A DNA stretch of 64,000 nt from Acanthaster planci. Its lineage: Eukaryota; Echinodermata; Asteroidea; Valvatida; Acanthasteridae. The stretch is from contig NW_019091573.1 of assembly GCF_001949145.1 (NCBI RefSeq), positions 439,894-503,893 on the forward strand. The letters are read 5' to 3'. Of this stretch, positions 12,901 through 24,900 are shown in pieces. The notes under the pieces are model-generated. The model ran no database searches. It was not told the DNA's origin and was given only the letters and a program-made list of their open reading frames with translations. Position numbers and translations under genes: made by a program. Numbering within the stretch: the stretch's first letter is position 1; every line of letters begins with the position of its first letter.

Positions 12901-15900
12901 AACAGCTGAAATGGTCAGTAATTTAAATTCCCGGTATTTTCAAGCAGACCTTGTGGCATCCTCGTCCCAATAGTTTCAATTGAAAGGAGGTGGTCCACTC
13001 AATTGTACAATGACTAGTTTCTGTACACTATCGGATAAAAGTAAAGCAATACTCAACGAGAAAGGGGTCCAAGTTGTGAATTACTTCACTTGTATACTGT
13101 TTTGCTTAAAAGGTGCAAATTTTTTTAGTATATTTCGGCAGTATATTGTTGAGTGTTTACCATTAACTTTGGAACTAGTTTTCTTTTTGACTTTTTACAT
13201 ACATGTATGTAATCGCGGACATGAGTATGTTGTGTTCTTTCACATTTATCTTTCACTAACTTTCAAATTCACAACAAGTATCCAGCAGCTGGATTCGAAC
13301 TCACGACGCTATGCTTTCTTCCACAAGCCCTAACCATATGCCACATGCCTCCATGCTTAAATTGCTTTGTGCACGGGCAAATCATCTCACGCATTCTAAA
13401 ACAGACACCTTGAAAAAGGAGTTTCTCGCTTTGGGGAACAAAAAAAGAAATTGAGTTCATTTAGCTAATGAATTAAGTACGTATTCACATGTCAACTGCC
13501 AGAGATGTCCTCTTTTAAAGGAAGAATGACTGCATTGCCTATTCAAAGTGTCCACTGTCAAGTGAATCCTGTTCGCTTACTGGTAGACGTAATTTATTTA
13601 GAGCACATGAAATGATTTTGGGCGTACGAAATGACTTCGAGCAAACGAAATGATTTTGAACTAACGAAATGAATTAATTCGAGCCCACGAAAAAGTTTAA
13701 TTTGAGTGCACGAAATGATTTCGAGCACACGGAAAAATTATTTCGAGCGCGCGAAATGATTTGGAGTGCTCGAAATGAGTTTGAGCACACGAAATACCGT
13801 GGTAATTTATTATGAGCGCACGAAATGATTTCGTGCGCACGAAATAAAAAGTGAAATTATTTTTGTATTCTGAGTTTGTTCCTTTAGAGCCTCCGTATTT
13901 GCTACTACTTTATTTCGTTCACAATGCTCAGCAATTACTTTTCATTATCAGTAAATCTTTATGTATGTTTACTCAAAAAGAAAATGATGCATTGAAGGAA
14001 GTTTTTTCGCTTAAAAATTCTGATATTTCGTGTTCAGATGGAACTAGCTTAGTTAAGCAAAGCAGTGAAAAGCCTCAACGAAAGCCTCCAACTTTCCAAC
14101 TCATTAACGCATCGGGGTATTTGCAGTACTACATTTGGTTTATTTATACTTGCTATTACCGCAATCCAATTCGTCGACGCCATTGTTGCAATCGTTGATA
14201 TTGTCGCATTTCCAGGCGATGTCTATGCAGACAGAGTGCCCACAGTCAAATTGATCCATAGTGCAATTCAGGGTTTCTGAATTCAGAGTTTAAAAATATG
14301 TTGGCTTATTTTATAAATGTAGATACTCGATAATTATCTTCTTCGTCCAAAATAACCTACGACAGTTGCTATGTAATAGACAAGCGCTGCTCTTTACATG
14401 AAGAACGTGAATATCTCTGAAAAATAATGTATACAAACTTCGAATGGACTCCAGTGAAAGACATCTTCCTTTTCTTTTTCTTAATCTGAGTCTATCGATA
14501 ACAATCCCGTTGGCATTTCGGAGTATTACAGAGTTTTGCTAAAAATGGTGTTCTCTCCCGCGGTGAATTCTAGATTTTTCATCAGGGCAAATGTGCTCTG
14601 TAGAAGAATCAGCGGCATGAAAGTATATGAACAAACAGATTTTTCTAATTTCCACAGCGGTATGATAACATAAATAGTTCATCACTCGTGACAAGTGTAT
14701 GTTACAGAGGATTGTCTTCCTGGTTGCTGGAAAGTTGCAAGCTGTTGGCACAGTACTTATAAGGTGAACAGGCTGTGACTATCAAAACTATTGTGTTTAT
14801 TTATGACATTGTTTTTTTTATATTTAATTGAAGTTTCATACTCGTCTGAAAGTTATTGCTACATAGACACAATTCATGCAATAGTGTGTGCATACCTGAC
14901 CTTGGGACGCTTTTGGCCAACAAACTAAACCCGTCGTAGGTTTGACTTCCATCCGAGGTAAAGCGGAGCCACATCGCATTTCCACTTGAAAGGAGGTCAG
15001 GGGGTCGCCTAATCCAGCTCCAACTGAAAAACGGATCAACTGAGCTACTGTTGCCGTCTCCAACTTGAATAATGTCCATTTGGTGTTCCGTTTCAAACCT
15101 GTAAAACATTATCCGAATTTTCCGGTCCTCTTCCGTTTGAATAATCCAAGTGATATTGTAATTATTTTGATAATTTCTGTAATACGAAGATGACTCTATG
15201 TGAACTTGATCGGTAGCTCCGATGTAAACCATCTTCAGAGGACCTATCACAGTAAGATAGACACACCCAAAAAGAACAATAATGAATACTTATTTATCAC
15301 TGCAAGGTTAAACACATTAATATCAACAGACGCAGGATGTGGTCGCGACTTCTCTTGTAATCAGCTGTTGCTGATACCTGTGGTCTAGACATGAAGCAGA
15401 AGGCGACACGCTGACGTTATGTTTCTGCTTAATCGAGATAAATGATGCAGTGAAATATTTCATATTTGTGCGGTGCATGGCCTAGTACGTGAAAAGCCAC
15501 TCCGTCTCAGATTTTGAGACCATTACGTCATAACTAAACCAAACTTTTACATTTTGCCCACATACTTCAAAAATAATCGCGTAATGGGACGTGCCTCATT
15601 CAAAACTGAATAAACAAACTAAGTTGGGTTATCAGCTATTCAATTTGGACATTATCATACGATTATTTATTTTTAATTATGAAAATGCAGAGCATTAGGA
15701 AGGTAATTAAGTGTCCTCAATAATGTTTTCAGTGAATTCATCCTGGTTGAAAACCTACGTACCGAATCAAGTCTTCCAAGGGATGACATCATGGCAACTT
15801 AACGGTAAGTTCTCCATGTCAATTTGGAAATCACCGATTCGATTTTTTTTTTCAAAAAGGCGTGGTCTTTCGGGAACCAGGCATGCGCGTGAGTCAGCCT

Positions 15901-18900
15901 ATAGGCTAGTACTGGTCATGCACTGTTGATATACAGAACCAACTCCAATTAAGTTGTTAGTACGGTTATCACTGCTTCTAAACAGTTATTCACAAAATCT
16001 ATATTAATTAAAATGTTAAAAAGATTTGAAGTTAGGGGTATGCAAGATTTACGAGCGAATCTCTTCAAATTTCTCCTAAAGGTCTCATTCGGGGTATTAG
16101 TCTGATTACTTTGTTATCCATTCCCCGCTGATGCTATTGACTTCCCAAATCTGTTTTACACCCGTTTCAGGCAGGCGTTCTAGAGTGCTCGGATCGACCG
16201 AATTAAATTTTGGTTTCAGACGAACTTAATACACACATTTGCTCATGGCAAGAGCAATGTCTGAAACCAAGTTACTCTGGTGCCCTTCTGCGCGCCTTGA
16301 AGTGCCGATCTTTCGCCTGCTAGCAGGCTTGGTCGCTCCTAACTGTTTCAGACGTCGATTTTTCGCCGTACTTAATTCAAAATTTGCTTTTAATTTGGTT
16401 TGGCGCGACTTTAGAATGCCTGTCTGAAATGGGTATCTGTTTCAAAATAACAATCCAAAACGACATCTTGGGAAGACAAGCACCGTGTAAGAATCTTTTT
16501 CATGGAAATAAAGAAGACTTGTGTTTCCCCTTAGAGGTACAAATGACTTGCACTATATATGCGGAATGGTATTTGATAATCAAAAAGTTGTTTACCACAG
16601 TCAAGTTCATCAGTTCGATCGGGACAGTTTCCATAACCATTGCACTGCAAATCACCGATGATACAGCTCGAGTCATTGCAGACAAAAGCTCCCAGCGGGC
16701 ATTTCACATTACCTAACACAACAACACAACCAAACATTTTAAATTACAAACATTTTGAACCTTCAAATAACTGTAACCAATAAAATGGTATAGGATAGAA
16801 ACTTGTTGAAACATGAATAACAAACCATCGCACAGTTCTCAAGTTTTTGTTCGGAAAGATGTTTTTCCTAGTATAACTAAAAGTAAATATCTTGCTTAAT
16901 TTTCTTTTGGCTCTGTGTGGATTGCTTACACCAAAACAACAGCTTAATTATATGATATGGATGTAAGGAAGGAAGGTACTCGACTAATACAAGTTGATGG
17001 GGTTTGTCTTCTTTCTCATTAACTTACCACAGTTGCGTTCATCCATCCCATTCGTACAATGAACAACACCATCACAGTACCGTTGTGGCTGAAGACAAAC
17101 ACCTTGGCCACAATGAAACTCGCTCGGACGGCAAGGATAGTCTGTGCAGTGTTGAGAATTAGTGAGTGTTTCGGATCGGATCAAGTTGGATAGAATGGGA
17201 TTAGACCAGAGGGATCGGGAGAAAACATGGATTTTGGGCAAATTTCAGTGTAGTCGATTGCCAAGGAGTTCAATTGAGTGCAAATTTAGTAAGAAATAAC
17301 GTGTGTTGTAAGCATTAGTGATAAAATGAGCACCGGCAGAACGCTGTCAGAAACTTGTAGCCGAACAGATGTCCAGGCTTTAAGGATGCCGGTATAAGTA
17401 AATAAAGGTAAAGCTCACAGTAATTGACATTATGCGATTCGGAATTCTTCACTGTAGCATACTTTGTTGGTGTCTGACAGGTCTGTGCCAGCTTTTTGTG
17501 ATTTTATGATTCGATGACACTGTAAAACCCAAGAACGTTTAACACGTTATAAACCAAACACATTAAAGAGTTGAACACGCAGTGCCTTAAACGAGAACAT
17601 GCTTAATTAACATATAAAGAGTTTATCATTAAGACATTAATCAAATGCCAACAGCGGCTTAAAACATGAATCCATTAGCTTCCGCCAATACCTTTTTGTG
17701 CCGAAGAAATTCAAATTTCATGTTGTAAGTGGTTAATTTCAACTGATAAGCCTATTAATTATTATATTTGATTTGCAGTTGTGTTTCTGATTGAGCCCTT
17801 GACTCGCACCCCGTTGCCCATTGCGAAATTAGGTTTTTGGGGTTTGATATAACGAAACAATAACATTCCAAGGCTTTTAACAATGTTTACCGCAATTTAA
17901 TTCATCGCGTCCATCGTAGCAATCTTTTATTCTGTCACATCTCATCCATTTTCCAATGCATGCATTATGTCCACAATCAAATTCCATATCAGGAGAACAT
18001 TTAGAGCCTGGAAAGAAACAGGTACACGCAGTGAGAATATGATTAGTGTTGAGATTCAGATACAAACGAAAACATTAGTCTACGCGTAGATCTAGCAATG
18101 TGGAACGTCAACTAATTCCAGCTAAAGAAATTTTTTGGTAGGATCAATCTTGTGCTGGGGTTAGTGGGACTTTCAAACCCTTTAATTATTAAGAGACGGG
18201 GAGTTTTTGATCATCTAACGGCCGAGGCGGATTCGTTCGTTACCCGAACTTTGCATGCATGTAAAAACATTCCTTATAAAAAGTCAATTTGAAATGCCGT
18301 TTTGTTGCTACGGTCACTGGGAATTGTAGGCCACATGCCTGCCAGCCCTCGCGCATTTAGCACGGCAGTGGAAAACAGTACACTTTGGCTAAATACATCA
18401 AAACAACTACAAAGAGTGACTAAAACTCCTAATGGCTCGGCTCATGAAAACAAAGCACTGTGGCAATATTCGAGAAAATGTTGAGGGACAAAAACCGTCC
18501 AGGCTCTTTTAGGGTTAAGATCATGATGTTTGTCGTTGTTGCACGAGTCTGGTTGCATAAATGTTTGACATTTAAAACTTTTTAGTAAAATATGTGTTTT
18601 TTGTGTAGACTTATGTCGTTGTTTTTTTTTTCAATCAAAGACAGCTGAAGAAAAATTACTGAAATGAAAAGTAAGCACATGTCTCTTTGGTGTTGCTGAA
18701 ATGGTATTAAATAAATCGACGTTAGGAAGTTCAGATTTCAGGAACAAAATATTACCAGTAACAGGGATGCTGTGTAGTGACAAAGAAAACCCGTAGCCGT
18801 AATTTGACTGAGAATATGCATTGAAGTGAAGCCACATCAAACTTCCATTAGACAACAAATCGTGTGCAGCCCGATGATGGTACGAATCAAAAAAACCACT

Positions 18901-21900
18901 CTGGTAGTTAACGCTGTCATTTCCGTCACCTGCCCTGAGACGGCTGTTTGACAGGTGTATCATAGTAAACCTGATGCTAATCCGGTGGCTATCTTCAGTC
19001 TGGATTATCCATGTGGTGTCAACATAGTCTGGATAGGTACTTGGAAAAGCCGGCGATGTTACCACGGCTGTTTCGTTAGCGCCAAGGATGAGTGCACCAT
19101 GACGTCCTATGAAGAAACGTAAACAGTACATCACTTAAAAAAAAAAAAAAAAAAAACTTCCATGGAACTTGACACTGACCTCGTTTGCATTCCCGCCCAA
19201 TTTTTGTCTTCGGGACGATTATTTGCATGCGCGCATAATTATAAATTTATCAGTTCTCCACTACCATCAAACCATTCTTCACACACACAGCGCCTTGCTT
19301 TGAAGTAGTGAATAACAAAATTGATTTCAAGTAATACGGTGTCGTACAAATTTTCCTTAACAATAATGCACTTAACACGTTGAATTTTAGCAACACAAAC
19401 ACGGCTTACACGCTAAATATTTTGACAAATCGTATCAACCTGAATTGTTTATGATGTCTTAAATCACAACTGGATGGTCTGGTCATAATTTGAGGCATTT
19501 GGATTTCATCGAAAAGAATTCCATTCTTTCAGCTTTGCATTTATTTCGCTTTCCGTTTTCATTTCTTATTTGAAACAACTCTTTAAGTCTTTTCAAATCA
19601 GAAATAGAAAGAGTAATCTAAACACCACGATTTTGGTATCCATTGGCACCAATCATTTCAGAACAAATAAAGCCATTCTAATAAGGAGAATCATCGAAGA
19701 AGAGTGCACAATTTCTTCATTCTTACCACAGTTGACTTCGTCGAGGCCATTGACGCAGTCGTCAAAAGAGTCGCATATCCAGTCAGCATTAATGCAGACA
19801 GAATGCCCACAGTCAAACTCGTTTTCTCTACATATCAAAGTTTCTGTAGGGTTTATTCATGAAAATAAATCTAACAAATATAGCATTCAAAGACAAGCAC
19901 AATGTTTCACAAGTCATCGAGACGCAGAGTTTAATTAAAATTACTACATTAACTTTTTGTCACGCAATTTCGAGTAGTTAATTGCGTCTGAGACCAACTT
20001 GTTGATGAAATGACCACTATTCATTAAAACCTTAGGCAGAGCGCCCTCCGTCAACAAATGAAGGCCATTTTTTATTTTTTTTAAAATTTTTTTATTATTT
20101 TTTTCGGCCAAATGCAAAGACCTTACATCTAATCCTACCTCTCCCGATGCTGAATAACCTAGTTTAGTCGCCTTGGCTGGTATCAGTTTCACCAGAGCCA
20201 GCCTCTTGCTAAGTCCCATGGGAATACATAGTAATCTCTCTGTCACGTGGCCCTAGGGGTTATTTACACAAAGGCTGCCTTGGCCAGCCAGAGCCTGCCA
20301 TATATCAATTGTCGGTCTCCCTGGTGTGTCTCTGGGCTGTCTAGACAGCTGTCTGGGTTGTTTCATGTTGTAGGGGGTGTCACATTTTTGTTGACTTGGT
20401 GCCCCCCTGTACTGGATAAAAAGGCGCTGTGACCTTATTCTGACCTTTTTTTTCTCGGTTTTTTTTTATTGGTAGGCATTGGCAGACACCCAGGGACACC
20501 CTCAAATCAATCTAAATGCCATAAAGGGTATTTGGGTCGGGGGGGCATGATTTTAAGTGGCCTTCACAATTTGACTGACAGCGCGCAATAATCAAAAAAA
20601 TATCACGTCGGTGCATTAACTGCAGAGAGTAGATGAAAGTACCAAGCACGGTTAGATCTCTTAAAGTTCTTTTTTTTTGATAGCCATTACATTACCATAG
20701 CTCTACAATCAACATGAACCTCCCCCACAAATATTCTGTAGGTTCCCTCAACTATAAGAGCCAACTTAGAGGTACCCAGAAAGGGTATGAGTCCCATGAC
20801 CAGTAAAGGTATAAGCGAACAACGCAACGCAGAGCTATATACAGAAGCCAGTTGGTGCCAATTTGAACTATGCGAAAATATTCTTACTGCGAAATAACGC
20901 AATAACATTGCAAAATAACGCATCCTACACGTGTTTTACACGAGTAACCGAGCGAACTTACCCCAAATACCTGTCAAACTATTAATTTCACAAAGCTTTT
21001 GCGTTATTTTGCAATGTTATTGCGCTATTTTGCAATACTGTTGCGTTACTTTGCAATACTGTTGCGTGATTTCGCCATAAAAGGATATTTTTAAAATTGG
21101 CACTAACGGGCTTCCGTAGCTATGTATATCAGGATTGCACACATACCGGTGACTGAAACACTTGTTGCCGATAAACTGAATCCGCGCTCATAGAACCGAG
21201 TGCTAAAATATGTCAGCCACATCGTGTTCCCGCTGGAAAGTAGGTCAGGGGGTCGCCTCACCCAGTTCCATGTGAAAAATGGGCTGTCCGTAGTGATATT
21301 GCCATCTCCAGCCTGAAACATGTTCGAACTATGCTCAGTTTTAAAATCTTGAAAAGTGATACGAATTCTCCGGTCATCTTCTGCTTGGATGATCCATGTG
21401 TAGTTTCGAACTCCTCCCGATTGGTAATATGGATATCCGGGCGGTGATATCTTAACTTGTTCGTTAACTCCTATGTAAAACGTCCAATCTGTCACAATAA
21501 CGGTGAATCAAAATCAAAAAGAATTGTACTTTTTGGTCTTTCTGAATGCGGTGCAATCTTAGATGTTAAAGATGTTAATGCTAATGTTAAAGATAAACCA
21601 CAAAGTACAGTTATAGGCTTAACGAAGTCCATTAGTAATTCCTAAACATCACCATTATTGTATAAATGTTTTCAAGGCGACAATGAACACACGGACAAAG
21701 CTTTTCAAGGGATTACAGTGCCCTGTAGCGGTTTGCTGAAGTCAGTGAGCAGCTCTCCATTACACCATACTTCTGAAATTGAAAAGTTGGCAATATGACT
21801 CGATATGCAAGCCGTTATACCAAATTTGGATTTTTTACCGCGTTGCCGGACAAAAGAGCTTTCTTGAATTTTATAGCAACGCAACCATTCAGCAGTGTTG

Positions 21901-24900
21901 TAGTCGAGACCACTTAATTTAATAAATTTAATTAAATGACATCTTTAAATTACCGCAGTTTCGTTCGTCGCTCCAATCGCCACAGTCTGCATAACCATCA
22001 CATCTCCAGTCATCCTTATAGCAGTACGAATCACTGCAACTAGATTCCCCCGGGGAGCACAGCAAAGGACCTTCAATGGAAACAAAACAAGACGGTTGCT
22101 AAGCAGGTTTAGCCTTAATCACCAGAGAATACCGATATGTTGTGACGGACTTACTTAACTCCAAAAATAACAAAACAGAAAATGGCACAGCAAGCTAAGT
22201 GGGTTAAACTGAAGCTTAATGTAAACAAAACGCAATTAAATTGCATAAATACCCAACTCTCCACTATCTCAAATAGGGATACCTGTCTTTGCAGGAGCAG
22301 TACCAGGGTTAACACCCAATTAAAGGTTGATTTACGTGGACGGACGTTGTTAAATAAGTCTAACAGCCTAGGATGTATGTAAAATCAATTGAAAGTGGAT
22401 GATTGAGGGCTTTCAGAGTTAGGATTGCGTGACATTTTGCACTCGACAATCATGGTCTGTTTTCACGAAGAGACAAAATGCATACAAGACCCTGCTTTTT
22501 TTGCGAACAAGCAAATGTTTGTTTACAAAAATAAACAATCTTAATTGATCCCTGTAAATATGATTGTGTTTCTGTGTGTCATTTGAAGATCTGATCTTTC
22601 TAAAGGTTTTTTTTATTCAAAGGAGAGTAGGTCTTCAGGAAATCATCGTTTGCAAAAGAGACCAACTTTAAATGGATTTACTAGGAACCTGTATTTCACT
22701 CTCCGGATAGACTTTTGTCTTTTTATTATAAAGGTGGCGTAATGTTTATCTTCACTGGCATGCCCATGGCCTCCAGGTAACGTGATCCTGTCCTGCCAAC
22801 AGATACAAGGATTGATCTAAAAATGTACTGTTAGTGCCCAAGCAGTTTGATATGTCCCCACAGCGTCTAGGTCTCTCATCCGCAAGAAAGCTTGGCGGAG
22901 CAGAGTTTGGCAGACTGTTGGATGTTTTGGGGCTTCCAGCACGCGCGACCAGAATCTGCCAAGAGCTTGCCTTGCCGTACAATGATCCTGGCATTTAACT
23001 CGCTAAAAAGGACTCTTGTGAAGGAGATAATAGACCGATTGCTCCTGCTAAGTCATGTGACATATAGTGGGTATTAAATATCAACAAACGTGGTACACCA
23101 AAAGCAACGTGTTTCATAAGTATCTGTTTTACCAAAAATAAAGCAGACGGTAGGTACCGCACCAAGATTACTGATGTGCCAGGTACTGTACCGCAACTTG
23201 GCTGTATATATATATTGTTTGTAAACAGCATTCAAAATACACATTAGGTCACGCGATTTACTGGACGCAATCAGTCTTTGTTCAATGTTTGCTTTACGAC
23301 GCAGTGGCCGTCATTACTTCGGTTCAATTGAGCTATAATGAATTGGTATTTGTAGACCGATTCGGTGATAAGAATCAGGAGCTGTTACTGCGGTGCCCCC
23401 GCGGGCATGTACAGATGATATGCGCATTGAAATACTTCCTCAGCCAATGGGAGTGCACTTCTAACCAAAATCACGCCAGCGTCAAGTTTAGGAATGAAGG
23501 GACACCCGCAACCAATGGCTTCGGGGCGTTTCCAATTGTTCTGATGTTGGACCATCTTGAGGCATTATAATTAACAATCGCAATCCTGATGATTTAATGT
23601 CAACAGCCGTTTGGTACAACTGAAGATCGCCGCCTTACAAACTGGGTTCCTTGCGTGTGAGCGGGGGGGGGGGATAAGGTCCCGTTAACCACCATTGGTT
23701 ATCGCCATTGTCGGTGGTTGTACTGCATGCCTGCGTATATATGTTAATGCTAGCCGCGATAAAGTGTTTTCATATACTTGTGTCTTCTGACTGTTTGCCC
23801 CCCCCCTTCTGAAAATCCTAAATACGCCCTTGAATTGCAGTTTAATTGTTCTGCAACGTTTATTCGTGTTCTGTTCTGCATTGGGTAGACGACAATGGGT
23901 ACAGCTTTCCAACCTCGATCATATAAAAACGCACTTTTTTAACTTCTAGAGGCAGTTTCCAGGTATACATTATACCTAAGACAGTTAGGCCTTCTCATGG
24001 GTAGGCTTAAGTGGTTTCACTGGTGAAAACCGTCACGTGACTGGTCTCAAACGCAACAGCAAAAAATGCGACGACACCAGTTTAGTATTTGAGCTTGGAA
24101 CCAGGGGTGGAGAATTATGGGGGATCACTTGCCCGGCCATGAAAATCTGAAAAAAAAATTGTGTGTGGGGGGGTGCGAACACCATATGAAACTAATGGAT
24201 GTAGTTCATAATTTAGATGTACGTGTTATGCAATCCAGCAGAAATTTTAATCTCAGCGGCGTATTCATAGTTTTATTGGGATAAAATCTTTCTTTTGAGT
24301 GCTACTGAGTGCGAAATATACTTCACAATTCGTTTTGATTTTTATCACCACGAAAAGATAACAGGGATGATTCAATAATATAGCCATCCCTGCCCAAAAG
24401 TAAGGAGAAACCCCCCCTCCCTTAAAGGGTTTATGGAGGACACCATTTCGAAATGTGTCCATTTCAGTCGAACAAATCAAATGTTACCCGAAAAGGGGTG
24501 AGTATATTTTGAAGCTTAGTGAAATGTAGGGTAAGGTGGTTTGTGTTTAAATTAACAATTAGTGGACTGTAGTTTGAACTCGCTTGGCAAGCGCAATAGG
24601 CATGAATGCTTTGACCATGACCGACAAGTTGACGTGAAGCGCGTGTACTGACCTCGATAAGCATGTAATCACGTACGACTGATTGACGTACTGCTTGAGT
24701 GAAGAAAAACAATACAATTTATCAACCAAGCTGATTTGAAAGTCACACTTTTTGACATTTAGAAATTCATATTTCAGCCGGCGCAGATCCAGGAGACCCA
24801 AAAAGATAAAAAATCAAAATCATAAAAAATAATTAAGTAAGCGCACCGTGCAATAACAAGTTGAACAACGTAAGTCATGTATATTGTTTTATCATTGTTT

